A stretch of 64,000 nt of DNA from Rhodospirillaceae bacterium UBA6219 (GTDB taxonomy: Bacteria; Pseudomonadota; Alphaproteobacteria; Rhodospirillales; Magnetospirillaceae): contig DISD01000012.1 of the NCBI GenBank assembly GCA_002435715.1, forward strand, positions 7,467-71,466. The letters run 5' to 3'. Under the pieces are notes generated by a model. That model was not told the origin of the DNA, made no database searches, and worked only from the letters and a program-made list of their open reading frames with translations. A program made the translations under genes and the position numbers. Within the stretch, counting starts at the first letter, position 1. Each line of letters starts with the position of its first letter. Shown one piece after another: positions 24,238-33,073 of the stretch.

Positions 24238-27012
24238 CTAGTGAGCTTCACCCCAGCTGGTGCCAAAGCCGGAATCTACAACCAAGGGAACGTCCAGTTG
24301 GACGGCGCCTTCCATGATCTGGTGGACCACTTGGCGGGTGGCGTCTTTTTCCGCTTCGGGCACTTCCAGGATCAGTTCGTCGTGGACCTGCAGCAACAGG
24401 CGCGCCGACAGGCCGGCATCGACCAAAGCCTGGGGCAGTCGCACCATGGCCCGCTTGATGATGTCGGCAGCGCCGCCCTGGATGGGGCCGTTGATGGCGG
24501 CGCGTTCGGCAAAGGCGCGCATGGCGCCGTTCTTGTCGCCGATTCCGGGGGTGAACACCTTGCGGCCGAACGGCGTGCGGACGAAGCCGTTGGCGCGGGC
24601 CTCTTCCTTGGTGCGTTCCATGAAATCGCGGATTTCCGGGTAACGGGCGAAATAGGCGTCGATATAGGATTTGGCCTCGCCGTTGGAAATGCCCAGTTGC
24701 TGGGCCAGGCCGAAGGCGGAAATGCCATAGATGATGCCGAAATTGATCGCCTTGGCGCGACGGCGCAACATCGGGTCCATGCCCTCCACCGGCACGCCGA
24801 AGACTTGCGACGCGGTGATGGCGTGGATGTCGGCGCCATCATGGAAGGCCTGTTTCAATCCCTCGATGGATGCCACATGGGCGACCAGGCGCAATTCGAT
24901 CTGCGAGTAATCGGCCGACAGCAGCACATGGCCCGGTTCGGCGACGAAGGCGTGACGGATCTTGCGCCCTTCCTCGCTGCGCACCGGGATGTTCTGCAGA
25001 TTGGGGTCCGACGACGACAGCCGTCCGGTGGTGGTCAGCGCCTGGGCGAAGCTGGTGTGAACGCGGCCCGAACGGGGGTTGACCTGGGCCACCAGGGCGT
25101 CGGTATAGGTGCCCTTCAGTTTGGACAATTGCCGCCATTCCAGCACGCGGACCGGCAGGTCGTGGCCGGCGGCGGCCAAATCTTCCAAAACGTCGGCGCC
25201 GGTGCCCCATTGGCCGGTCTTGGTCTTCTTGCCGCCGGGCAGGCCCAGATCTTCGAACAGCACCTTGCCCAATTGCTGGGGCGAGCCGACGTTGAATTCG
25301 CGCCCCGCCAGTTTCTGGATGTCGGCTTCCAATTCGGCCATACGGGCGCCGAATTCGGCGGACAGGCCCATCAATACCTGGGCATCCACCTTGATGCCGG
25401 TGTCCTCCATCTTGGCCAGAACCGGCACCAGGGGGCGTTCCAGGGTCTCGTAGACTGTGACCATGCGCTCGGCCAAAAGCCGCGTCTTCAAAAGGCCATG
25501 CAGGCGCAGCGTGATGTCGGCATCTTCCGCCGCATAGGCCACGGCCTTGTCCAGCGGCACCCGGTCGAAGGTGATCTGGTTCTTGCCGGTGCCGCAGACA
25601 TCGGCGAATTTGATGGTGTCGTGGCCCAAATGCAGCTTGGCCAACTCGTCCATGGAATGGCCATGGCTGGCGCCGTCCAGAACATAGGACAGCAGCATGG
25701 TGTCGTCGAAGGCGGCGAGTGTCAGCCCGGTTTGGGCCATCACCCGCATGTCGTATTTGATGTTGTGGCCGATCTTCAGCACCGCCGGATCGGCCAGCAA
25801 CGGCGCCAGCTTGGCCAGCGTCACATCACGGGGCAAAATCTTCGGCCCCGCTTCGGCGGGGGCGTCCAGCAGCAGGGAACCCTGGGCCGGGGCTGCATCG
25901 TGCTTGATGGGGATGTAACAGGCCTGACCGGGGGCGGTGGCCAGGGACACCCCTACCAGTTCCGCCTTCAGCGGGTCCAGACCGGTGGTTTCGGTGTCGA
26001 AGGCGACGAAGCCCTGGGCTGTCGCGCGGGCGACCCAGGCATCCAGCGCTACCTCGGTGGTCACCAGTTCATAGGCCTGGGCGACCGGCGCGGCGGGTTC
26101 CGCGGCGACGGGTGCCGTTGCTGCCGGGGCGGCGCTTTGCGGAGCGACCGACGACCCGCCCAGACGGGCGACGATGCTTTTGAAGCCTTGCGCCGCCATG
26201 AAATCGGCCAGAACCTGACGATCGAAGGGCCGCTTGGCGAAGCTGTCCAGGCTGGCGGTCACCGGCACGTCGCGTTTCAGGCGCACCAATTCACGGCTGA
26301 CCCGGGCGGCTTCGGCATTGTTCAGCAAGGTTTCGCGGCGCTTGGGCTGCTTGATTTCCCCGGCACGGGCCAACAGGGTGTCCAGATCGCCATATTCGCC
26401 GATCAACTGGGCGGCGGTCTTGATGCCGATGCCGGGCACGCCGGGCACGTTGTCGACCGCGTCGCCGCACAGGGCCTGGACGTCCACCACCTTGTCGGGG
26501 GTGACGCCGAATTTTTCCAGCACTTCCGGCTCGCGGATGGTGCGGTTCTTCATGGTGTCCAGCATCTCGACGCCGTCACCCACCAACTGCATCAAATCCT
26601 TGTCCGACGACACGATGGTGACCTTGGCCCCCATGGCCTTCGCCTGGGTGGCGTAGGTGGCGATCAGATCGTCGGCCTCGAAGCCTTCCATCTCGACCGA
26701 GGGTACGTTGAAGGCGGTCACCGCGTCGCGGATCAGGGCGAATTGCGGGATCAGCTCTTCCGGTGCCGGCGGACGATGCGCCTTGTATTCGGGATAGATG
26801 TCGTTTCTGAACGACAGGCGCCCGGCATCGAAGATCACCGCCACATGGTCGGCGTCGGTGTCGGACAGCAGTTTCAGCAACATGGTGGTGAAGCCATAGA
26901 CGGCGTTCACCGGGGTTCCGTCGGGGCGGAACATGGCCGGCAGACCGTGGAAGGCGCGGAAGATGAAGCCCGAGCCATCCACCAGGAAGACGTGTTTGAT
27001 GTCGCCGGCCAC
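24238..27012 (-). CDS. polA: DNA polymerase I
   Basis: PolA fills gaps and removes RNA primers during replication and repair. The 924-residue protein has all three domains. They are a 5'-3' exonuclease (residues 1-290, with FLVDGSGFIFRAFHGLPA and a helix-hairpin-helix GVPGIGIKTAAQLI), a 3'-5' exonuclease with its first active-site motif FDTETTGLDP, and a polymerase domain with LLSADYSQIELRLVAH and LLQVHDELILEVPE. The GTG start at 27012 gives the normal N-terminus; the frame continues upstream into the zinc-finger gene. It follows that gene by five bases, so the two are co-transcribed. Confidence 0.96.
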   Translation of the reverse strand: MAGDIKHVFLVDGSGFIFRAFHGLPAMFRPDGTPVNAVYGFTTMLLKLLSDTDADHVAVIFDAGRLSFRNDIYPEYKAHRPPAPEELIPQFALIRDAVTAFNVPSVEMEGFEADDLIATYATQAKAMGAKVTIVSSDKDLMQLVGDGVEMLDTMKNRTIREPEVLEKFGVTPDKVVDVQALCGDAVDNVPGVPGIGIKTAAQLIGEYGDLDTLLARAGEIKQPKRRETLLNNAEAARVSRELVRLKRDVPVTASLDSFAKRPFDRQVLADFMAAQGFKSIVARLGGSSVAPQSAAPAATAPVAAEPAAPVAQAYELVTTEVALDAWVARATAQGFVAFDTETTGLDPLKAELVGVSLATAPGQACYIPIKHDAAPAQGSLLLDAPAEAGPKILPRDVTLAKLAPLLADPAVLKIGHNIKYDMRVMAQTGLTLAAFDDTMLLSYVLDGASHGHSMDELAKLHLGHDTIKFADVCGTGKNQITFDRVPLDKAVAYAAEDADITLRLHGLLKTRLLAERMVTVYETLERPLVPVLAKMEDTGIKVDAQVLMGLSAEFGARMAELEADIQKLAGREFNVGSPQQLGKVLFEDLGLPGGKKTKTGQWGTGADVLEDLAAAGHDLPVRVLEWRQLSKLKGTYTDALVAQVNPRSGRVHTSFAQALTTTGRLSSSDPNLQNIPVRSEEGRKIRHAFVAEPGHVLLSADYSQIELRLVAHVASIEGLKQAFHDGADIHAITASQVFGVPVEGMDPMLRRRAKAINFGIIYGISAFGLAQQLGISNGEAKSYIDAYFARYPEIRDFMERTKEEARANGFVRTPFGRKVFTPGIGDKNGAMRAFAERAAINGPIQGGAADIIKRAMVRLPQALVDAGLSARLLLQVHDELILEVPEAEKDATRQVVHQIMEGAVQLDVPLVVDSGFGTSWGEAH

Positions 27013-27017
27013 TGGTC

Positions 27018-27221
27018 TTAGTGCCCGGCCTTGACCTTGGCGCCTTCGGCCAATTGATAGGTGCGCGAGCAATAGGGGCAGACCACCTGGCGGTCGTGAC
27101 CCATGTTCAGGAACACCCGCGGATGACCCAACGGACCGTTGCCGCCGTCGCAGGCGACATGGGTGGTCTCGACGATGATGGTTTCGAATTCGGCGGGCTT
27201 GGCAGCAGCGGCAGAGGACAT
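27018..27221 (-). CDS. CHCC zinc-finger protein (NDUFS6-like)
   Basis: A 67-residue protein with the pattern C-x9-H-x13-C-x2-C seen in VACDGGNGPLGHP and VVCPYCSRTY, the zf-CHCC family. The mitochondrial homologue NDUFS6 is an accessory subunit of respiratory complex I, and alphaproteobacterial versions are thought to relate to it. The start is at ATG 27221 after GGATGAAG; an alternative ATG lies five codons upstream. It is the first gene of a unit with polA. A complex I role is known of the family and inferred here, as no nuo genes are present. Confidence 0.85.
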   Translation of the reverse strand: MSSAAAAKPAEFETIIVETTHVACDGGNGPLGHPRVFLNMGHDRQVVCPYCSRTYQLAEGAKVKAGH

Positions 27222-27274
27222 GTGAGCTTCATCCATTGACCGTGGAAACGGCCGGATGATACCCATGTCGGGCC

Positions 27275-28231
27275 ATGGATCAAACAAACATCGACACCGC
27301 CCTTCCCGACAACGCCATCGAGACCCGCGACCTGACCAAGGTCTATGGCGGCAAACAAGGGCGCAAGGTGGCTTTGGACGGGGTGTCCCTGGACGTGCCG
27401 CGCGGCTCGTTCTTCGCCCTGCTGGGGCCGAACGGGGCGGGAAAAAGCACCTTCATCAACATCTTGGCCGGACTGGTCAACAAATCTTCGGGCCATGCCG
27501 CCATCTGGGGGCGCGATATCGACCGCGACCATCGCGGCGCCAAGGCGGCCATCGGCATCGTGCCCCAGGAACTGAACCTGGACCCGTTCTTCACGCCGCG
27601 TGAATTGCTGGACGTCCAGGCCGGCATGTATGGCGTGCCGAAATCAGAACGCCGCACGGCGGAAATTCTGGAAGCGGTGGGGCTGGCCGACAAGGCGGAA
27701 TCCTATGCCCGGACCCTGTCGGGCGGCATGCGGCGGCGTTTGCTGGTGGCCAAGGCGATGGTGCACAACCCGCCGGTCCTGGTGCTGGACGAACCCACCG
27801 CCGGCGTCGACATCGAGCTTAGGCAATCGCTGTGGGCTTACGTGAAAAAGCTGAATGCCCAAGGCGTGACGGTGGTGCTGACCACCCATTACCTGGAAGA
27901 GGCGGAAGAATTGTGCGACCGCATCGCCATCATCAACAAGGGCCGCCTGGTGGCCTGCGATTCCAAGCGGGCCTTGCTGTCGCGGCTGGATTCCAAGGCC
28001 TTGCTGGTCAGCGTCGAAGGCGGCCTGTCCGAGGTGCCGCCGCTTTTGGCGGCCTATAATCCGGAAATCCGCCCCGACGGCCGCTTGGCATTGCGCTATG
28101 CGCCTTCGGCGGTGCCGGCCGGCCGGATCCTGGAGGCCATTCGTGATTCCGGCCTGTCGGTGCGCGACCTGTCCACCGAAGAAACCGATCTGGAAGACAT
28201 CTTCCTGCGGCTGACCTCGTCGCAGGGCTAG
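27275..28231 (+). CDS. ABC transporter ATP-binding protein (ABC-2 export type)
   Basis: A 318-residue ATPase with Walker A LLGPNGAGKST, the Q-loop in IGIVPQELNLDPF, the signature TLSGGMRRRLLVAKAM and Walker B LVLDEPTAGVD followed by the switch His in TTHYLEEAEEL. The C-terminal domain beyond residue 240 is typical of CcmA/YadG-type exporters. The matching membrane subunit (ABC-2 permease) is not adjacent: the next gene encodes a lipoprotein hydrolase. The permease may lie elsewhere. It is divergent from the zinc-finger gene/polA. Confidence 0.9.
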   Translation: MDQTNIDTALPDNAIETRDLTKVYGGKQGRKVALDGVSLDVPRGSFFALLGPNGAGKSTFINILAGLVNKSSGHAAIWGRDIDRDHRGAKAAIGIVPQELNLDPFFTPRELLDVQAGMYGVPKSERRTAEILEAVGLADKAESYARTLSGGMRRRLLVAKAMVHNPPVLVLDEPTAGVDIELRQSLWAYVKKLNAQGVTVVLTTHYLEEAEELCDRIAIINKGRLVACDSKRALLSRLDSKALLVSVEGGLSEVPPLLAAYNPEIRPDGRLALRYAPSAVPAGRILEAIRDSGLSVRDLSTEETDLEDIFLRLTSSQG

Positions 28232-28232
28232 C

Positions 28233-29213
28233 ATGAAGCATGTGGCGGCCCTGCTGTTGCTTGTCGTCCTGTCGGGATGCGCCGCCATGACTTATCCCGC
28301 CGGTCCCGCCACCCAAGCCCCCCGTCTGGAAGACGACCATGCGGTGATGGCCGATGGCGCGGTGCTGCCGTTGCGGCGCTGGCTGCCCCAGGGCGACACC
28401 CGCGCCATCGTCGTCGCCCTGCACGGCATGAACGATTACTCGAACTTTTTCGCCGAGCCGGGGGAATATCTGGCCCGCCACGGCATCGCCAGCTATGCCT
28501 ATGACCAGCGTGGCTTCGGCCAGGCCCCCCATCCCGGCCATTGGTCCAGCAGTGAAACCATGGTGGACGACGCCCGCACGATGGTCGATCTGATCTCGGC
28601 CCGTCATCCCGGCCCGCCGGTGTTTCTGTTCGGTGAAAGCATGGGCGGCGCGGTTTCCATATTGGTGGCCGGCGATCCCCCCGCCGGTTTGGACGGGGTG
28701 ATCCTGGCGGCACCGGCGGTGTGGGGGCGGTCCGCCATGCCGTGGTGGCAACGGGTGTCGCTGTGGCTGGCCTATCAACTGGCGCCGGGCTGGATGCCGT
28801 CGGGGCGCGGCCTGAACATTCGCCCGTCGGACAATATCGACATGCTGCGCAAGCTGGGGGCCGACCCGCTGGTGATCAAGGAAACCCGCATCGACGCCCT
28901 GAAGGGGGTGGTCGATTTGATGGACGCCGCCCAGGCGGCGCCTTCGCGCGTTCGCACCCCCACCTTGTTCCTGTACGGCGCCCATGACGAGATCATTCCC
29001 GCCGAACCCAGTTGGCAGGCCGCCAAGGACATTCCCAACCGCCGGGCCGTTTTGTACCCCAATGGCTGGCACATGCTGGTGCGTGACCTGCAGGCCAAGG
29101 TGGTGCTGGACGACATGGCGGCCTGGATGGCCGACGAGGACGCCAAGCTGCCATCGGGCGGCGACGCGTTGACACCCCCGATGCCGAAAAAGGAGTGTTC
29201 ATGTTCAAGGTGA
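28233..29213 (+). CDS. Alpha/beta-hydrolase lipoprotein (lysophospholipase-like)
   Basis: A 326-residue lipoprotein: the signal ends LLVVLSGCAAM with a canonical lipobox (Cys16). The rest is an alpha/beta hydrolase of the serine aminopeptidase S33/monoglyceride-lipase type, with HGMNDYSNFF (oxyanion region), the nucleophile elbow GESMGG, an acidic residue in LYGAHDEIIP and the histidine in NGWHML. It starts two bases after the ABC ATPase stop, so the two are co-transcribed. The substrate is presumably a lipid or ester in the periplasm. Its C-terminus overlaps the next gene's start by 13 bases. Confidence 0.88.
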   Translation: MKHVAALLLLVVLSGCAAMTYPAGPATQAPRLEDDHAVMADGAVLPLRRWLPQGDTRAIVVALHGMNDYSNFFAEPGEYLARHGIASYAYDQRGFGQAPHPGHWSSSETMVDDARTMVDLISARHPGPPVFLFGESMGGAVSILVAGDPPAGLDGVILAAPAVWGRSAMPWWQRVSLWLAYQLAPGWMPSGRGLNIRPSDNIDMLRKLGADPLVIKETRIDALKGVVDLMDAAQAAPSRVRTPTLFLYGAHDEIIPAEPSWQAAKDIPNRRAVLYPNGWHMLVRDLQAKVVLDDMAAWMADEDAKLPSGGDALTPPMPKKECSCSR

Positions 29214-29788
29214 TGGTGGCGGTCGCGGCACTGTTCTGCAGCCTGCCGGCGTGGGCGGCGGAACGGGAATTCGATCTGGGTTGGGCCTATCCCGGCATGA
29301 TGCAGGGACAGTTCCGTTTCGGCGCCTGGCCGCCGGGCATGGCCATCCGGTGCAGCGACGATCCCGATTTGCCCAAGGATTTGGGGCAGTTGTTGTACAT
29401 GCCCAAGCCGATGATGGATCTGGGCGCCACCCGTTGCGCGTTGCTGGCGGTGGACGACAAGGGGGTGTGGAAACCGGCGCAAAGGAAGATCGCCGGCATC
29501 CCCTTGGAAATGTCGGCGACCTTCGCCCCCGACATGCAGGACACCCGGCGCCTGGTGCAATTGTTCATCACCGGCCCGCGCGAGGCCTATGCCGGTCTGG
29601 TGCGCCATTTCGTCGCCCGTTTCGGCCCGCCCACCAATGAAAACGAACGGCTGGTCCATTGGCAGAACGCCCGCAACGAAGCCTTGGTCATGCATGAAGA
29701 AGGCGAGACGGTCCTGGGCATGCTGATCGACACCAAGCTGCAGGAAGCCATGAACCAAAAGCTGGAAGCGGCGAGAAAACGGAAATAA
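29201..29788 (+). CDS. Secreted protein of unknown function, paralogue 1
   Basis: A 195-residue exported protein with the signal MFKVMVAVAALFCSLPAWA, starting at ATG 29201, five bases after AAGGAG. Its mature part begins REFDLGWAYPGMMQGQFRF, and it contains LVHWQNARNEALV near residue 155. Both blocks recur in the next gene, which encodes a paralogue. Two cysteines (in AIRCSDD and GATRCALL) are also shared and may form a disulfide. No known domain was recognised. It overlaps the hydrolase gene upstream and lies in the same operon. Confidence 0.72.
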   Translation: MFKVMVAVAALFCSLPAWAAEREFDLGWAYPGMMQGQFRFGAWPPGMAIRCSDDPDLPKDLGQLLYMPKPMMDLGATRCALLAVDDKGVWKPAQRKIAGIPLEMSATFAPDMQDTRRLVQLFITGPREAYAGLVRHFVARFGPPTNENERLVHWQNARNEALVMHEEGETVLGMLIDTKLQEAMNQKLEAARKRK

Positions 29789-29852
29789 CCCATGCGGATG
29801 GTGCATAAGCGAAGGCGATGACGCGCTGCAATAACTGTGACATCATCGTTGC

Positions 29853-30431
29853 ATGAGAAAGATTCTCGGCGCCTTGGCGATGTTGCTTGCTCCTTGGACC
29901 GCATGGGCCGAGGACAAGTCCTTCGACCTTGGTTTCGCCCAGCCCGGCATGGCCCAGGCGCAATTTCGCGAATATGGCTGGAATGACCGCAAGGTCGTGT
30001 GTTCCGACGAGGCCGACCACCCCCACGAAGTGGATTTCAGTGTCACCAAGGGGGTGGCCCGGGTCGGCGCCATCCGTTGCGGCCTGTTCGCCGCCGACGA
30101 AGCCGGACAATTACGGCCTCAGCCCTATATGGTGGCCGGTTGGCCGGCCGAAATCTGGGCGCTTTTCCTGCCGGATTCCGTCGGCACGCCGCGTTTGGCC
30201 CACTTGAAACTGAACCTGCCGGCGCAGGCTTTCGACGATCTGGCCCGCGATTGGAACAATGTGCTGGGTCTGCCCACCTATCGTCGTGACAAGGTGGTGC
30301 ATTGGAGCAATGCACGCAGCGACGTGATGATCGTCGGCGAAGGCGATGCCCAGGTGCAGGTCTATGTCATGGACAACGCCCTGCACGACAGCGCCAACCG
30401 CCGCCTGGGCCAGATGCCGGCCCAACATTAG
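29853..30431 (+). CDS. Secreted protein of unknown function, paralogue 2
   Basis: A 192-residue exported protein, signal MRKILGALAMLLAPWTAWA. The mature part starts KSFDLGFAQPGMAQAQFRE and has VVHWSNARSDVMIV near residue 150, matching paralogue 1 at the same positions, with the shared cysteines in VVCSDE and AIRCGLF. The repeated core can be written FDLG-x-A-x-PGM at the start and VHW-x-NAR late. The two genes are 64 bases apart and arose by tandem duplication. The function is unknown; the export signal and shared cysteines suggest a periplasmic role. Confidence 0.72.
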   Translation: MRKILGALAMLLAPWTAWAEDKSFDLGFAQPGMAQAQFREYGWNDRKVVCSDEADHPHEVDFSVTKGVARVGAIRCGLFAADEAGQLRPQPYMVAGWPAEIWALFLPDSVGTPRLAHLKLNLPAQAFDDLARDWNNVLGLPTYRRDKVVHWSNARSDVMIVGEGDAQVQVYVMDNALHDSANRRLGQMPAQH

Positions 30432-30438
30432 GCGAATA

Positions 30439-31644
30439 TCAATTACAGTTGGTGTCGCGCTTTTCACGGCTCATGGCGCTCAGGATGTCGGGCGACATGT
30501 CCAGGGCCTTGGCCACGTCATAGGCATCCGTCAGCATCAGGCAGCGCAGAATCTTGCTCTGTTGCGGCGTGATCTTCTCTTCGTCCAGGTCGGGGCGTTG
30601 CGACAGGGTTGCCGCTTGCACCAGACCGATGACGCCAAAGGCGGGGGATGCCATGGCCGGGTTCTTCTGGAACACCATGGTGCCGCCGCCGCTGACCTTG
30701 GGATCGGGGGCGAAGGTGCCGAAATTGCTGTTGGTGGCCGAACCACCGTAAACAAAGGACGGTCGGTAGCGGATATGGGTGATGCGTCCGGCTTTTTTGC
30801 GTAAGGCGGGCGGCAGCTTGTCGACCATGTCCACCGCCCGGCGCATCAGTGTCATGAAGGCCTGGTTGTCGCTGGCGGGATAGCCGTGCAAGGTGCGGCC
30901 CTTATAGGTTTCGGTGGGGGCGTCGAACACCGCCGTCAAGGCGGCGTCGTTGACGGCTTCGCGGGCTGCCGGCAGGATCGCCTCCAAGCTCTCGGTCATG
31001 GTTCTTTCCGACAGCTTCTCGTTGACCAGCAAGATGGTCATTCCCTTGTGACGGATGACCGAGGCGTTGGCGCCATCACCGACGAAGACCACCGCCGGCA
31101 GGGTCAGCAGATACAGCATGGCTTGGGGGTTGCGGTTGGACGCGTCGATGACGAAGTCCTTCCACCATTGCTGCAATTGCTGCTGTCCTTTCTTGACGTT
31201 GCCGGTATCGCCGATTTTGGTCGGTACCGAGGTGTCTTCGGAACAGGAATGCGTCAATTTGGGTTGCCAGCTTTCCTGGCGCCGCCGGACCTGTTCGAAG
31301 CCGGTCATGTCCAACTGGCTTTCCAGTTTCGAAGCATCGGGACGGGCCTGGCGGATCTGGGACAATCCGGCCAATTTCAGCCAGACCAGACCGGCGATGA
31401 CGTCCTTGGTGGCACCCTGGCCTTGGCTGACCATACGGCCGACCAGCCATTGTGCCGGGGCGAAACCGTTTTCCGCCAACGGCTCCAGCACGTCCTGGGC
31501 TTCATCGAACCGGCCGGCCGTATAGGCTTCGTAGCCCTGTTTCCAGGCTTCGGCCAAACTGAGGCCGAAACACGGCGAGGGGGCGGCTTGGGCACTGGCG
31601 GCAGCGAAGGTCAACAGTACGGCAGACAGGATCAGACGTCGCAT
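30439..31644 (-). CDS. Secreted protein with Sel1/TPR-like N-terminal repeats
   Basis: A 401-residue exported protein: signal MRRLILSAVLLTFAAASAQA. Residues about 25-95 look like Sel1-type helical repeats (AWKQGYEAYTAGRFDEAQDVL and a following helix with APAQWLVGRMVSQGQGAT), which usually bind proteins. The remaining 300 residues have no domain that I recognise. The gene is convergent with the paralogue pair, with only seven bases between the two stop codons. The start codon is an ATG without a strong ribosome site. Confidence 0.7.
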   Translation of the reverse strand: MRRLILSAVLLTFAAASAQAAPSPCFGLSLAEAWKQGYEAYTAGRFDEAQDVLEPLAENGFAPAQWLVGRMVSQGQGATKDVIAGLVWLKLAGLSQIRQARPDASKLESQLDMTGFEQVRRRQESWQPKLTHSCSEDTSVPTKIGDTGNVKKGQQQLQQWWKDFVIDASNRNPQAMLYLLTLPAVVFVGDGANASVIRHKGMTILLVNEKLSERTMTESLEAILPAAREAVNDAALTAVFDAPTETYKGRTLHGYPASDNQAFMTLMRRAVDMVDKLPPALRKKAGRITHIRYRPSFVYGGSATNSNFGTFAPDPKVSGGGTMVFQKNPAMASPAFGVIGLVQAATLSQRPDLDEEKITPQQSKILRCLMLTDAYDVAKALDMSPDILSAMSREKRDTNCN

Positions 31645-31713
31645 CGGCTACCCTTGGGAAAGTTGTGCGCACATGATCGCTTAATAAGGGTGGTTCCGCA
31701 ACCAAAGCGGCTC

Positions 31714-31746
31714 AAAAAAAGCCCCTTCCCGCAAGCGGGAAGGGGC
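31714..31746 (-). terminator. Rho-independent terminator of the reductase gene
   Basis: A perfect 12-base stem (31721-31732 with 31735-31746, AA loop) is followed on the reverse strand by seven T residues (A run at 31714-31720). Confidence 0.92.
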
Positions 31747-31776
31747 AATCCGGCAACCAGGGACCCGGGGTGGGGT

Positions 31777-32826
31777 TTAAACCACGGGCGCCAGCCTGTC
31801 AGCGGGCGGTTGCTCCGGTTTGTGTTGGGGGAAATAGCCTTCGGTGTGGATCAGTTCGGGCTTGGCCCCCAGGGCCTTGGCGGCGGCGACACAGGCCTCG
31901 ACGAATTCGGGGCTGCCCGCGACGAACACCGAATGGTTGGACAGGTCTTGGAACAGATCGGGCAGGATGGCGGGGATGCGACCCATACGGCCGTCATGCT
32001 TTTCCTGGGTCAGGGTGGGCACGAAGCGGAAGCGGCGGTTGCGCGCCTGCCACAGCGCCATGGTGCCCTGGCAATAGATGTCTTCCTGGGTCTTGCCGGA
32101 AAACACCAAGGTGACCGGCTGGTTGTAGCCGCGACGAAGCGCCGCTTCGGCCAGGCTCATGATCGGGGCCAGACCGGAACCGGCGGCCAGACACAGAACC
32201 GGGGTGTCCACCGACGGGTCGCCGATGAAGGTGCCATAGGCGCCCGACACCTTGATCATGTCGCCGACCGCCACCTTGTCGTGCAGCCAGCGGCTGGTGG
32301 CGCCGTCATCGACGCGGGTGATGTGCAAAACGATCTCGCCTTCGGGATTGGGGGCGTTGGCGATGGAATAACAGCGCGGCGGCGCGCCTTCCCTGTCGTC
32401 GCCCAGCACCAGATATTGGCCGGGCCAAAAGCGCATGGGCTTGCCCACCGGGCGCAGGCGGAATTCGGTGATACGCGGCGTGCGCCCGAACTTGTCGACC
32501 ACCACGAACAGCATGTTTTCCCGTGGCGGGAACAGCTTGGGCTTGGCGTCGTCGGTGCCCCATTCGATTTCCAGGACTTCCGACAAAGGCTTGGCCATGC
32601 ACATCAGGCCGAAGCCTTCCTTGCGCTCGTCTTGCGACAGCGCCATGTCCAGCACCATGCCCTGGTCGAACTGACCCGAGGTCACCTTGACCTTGCATTC
32701 GCCGCACGCACCGGCCCGGCAATTGTTGGGCAGGGCATAGCCCGCCTTTTCCAGCGCCGACAGCACGGTCTCGCCATCGGGGCACTCAACCTCGCGGCCC
32801 GAAGGCAGCAGACGGATTCGACTCAT
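31777..32826 (-). CDS. 2Fe-2S/FAD/NAD(P)H oxidoreductase (oxygenase reductase component)
   Basis: A 349-residue electron-transfer protein with an N-terminal plant-type [2Fe-2S] domain (CRAGACGEC plus the fourth cysteine in LMCMAK). An FAD-binding domain (PPRCYSIANAPN) and an NAD(P)-binding domain (CLAAGSGLAPIMSL) follow. This order matches reductases of soluble di-iron or aromatic-ring oxygenases, such as phenol hydroxylase and methane monooxygenase component C. It lies 247 bases downstream of an R2-like di-iron protein gene in the same direction, with no T-rich terminator between, so it is the likely electron donor for that protein. It ends at a strong terminator. Confidence 0.9.
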   Translation of the reverse strand: MSRIRLLPSGREVECPDGETVLSALEKAGYALPNNCRAGACGECKVKVTSGQFDQGMVLDMALSQDERKEGFGLMCMAKPLSEVLEIEWGTDDAKPKLFPPRENMLFVVVDKFGRTPRITEFRLRPVGKPMRFWPGQYLVLGDDREGAPPRCYSIANAPNPEGEIVLHITRVDDGATSRWLHDKVAVGDMIKVSGAYGTFIGDPSVDTPVLCLAAGSGLAPIMSLAEAALRRGYNQPVTLVFSGKTQEDIYCQGTMALWQARNRRFRFVPTLTQEKHDGRMGRIPAILPDLFQDLSNHSVFVAGSPEFVEACVAAAKALGAKPELIHTEGYFPQHKPEQPPADRLAPVV

Positions 32827-33007
32827 TTCCCCACCTCGATGTCTTGTTCTTATACCATATGCCGGTGATCGGAACCGATCCCCGGCGCCCTCATGCGGCG
32901 GGCGGGTTTCTCCGAAACCCTTGCCTCCCGCGGCATAAGCCGCGCGGCCCTTTGGGCCTAACCAAATCCCGATGAGTTCCTCTCTTCGTGATTTGGTCTT
33001 ACTTGGG

Positions 33008-33043
33008 ACGAAGGGCCGGCGGGGTCGCCCCCGCCGGCTTCGG
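33008..33043 (-). other. Strong stem-loop between the di-iron gene and the reductase gene
   Basis: CGAAG then CCGGCGGGG pair with CCCCGCCGG and CTTCG around a GCGA loop (centre about 33026). No T tract follows on the reverse strand. A second, weaker pairing ACCAAATC/GATTTGGT spans 32961-32998. They may stabilise the upstream mRNA or reduce readthrough to the reductase gene. Confidence 0.5.
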
Positions 33044-33073
33044 TCATTTTTAGATTGGGACAGACAGCGCCGA

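Noticed and set aside
24241..27021. 926-codon reading frame opposite polA
   Set aside because: It is a high-GC mirror frame of a certain gene; its translation is rich in Gln, His and Gly and matches no protein pattern.
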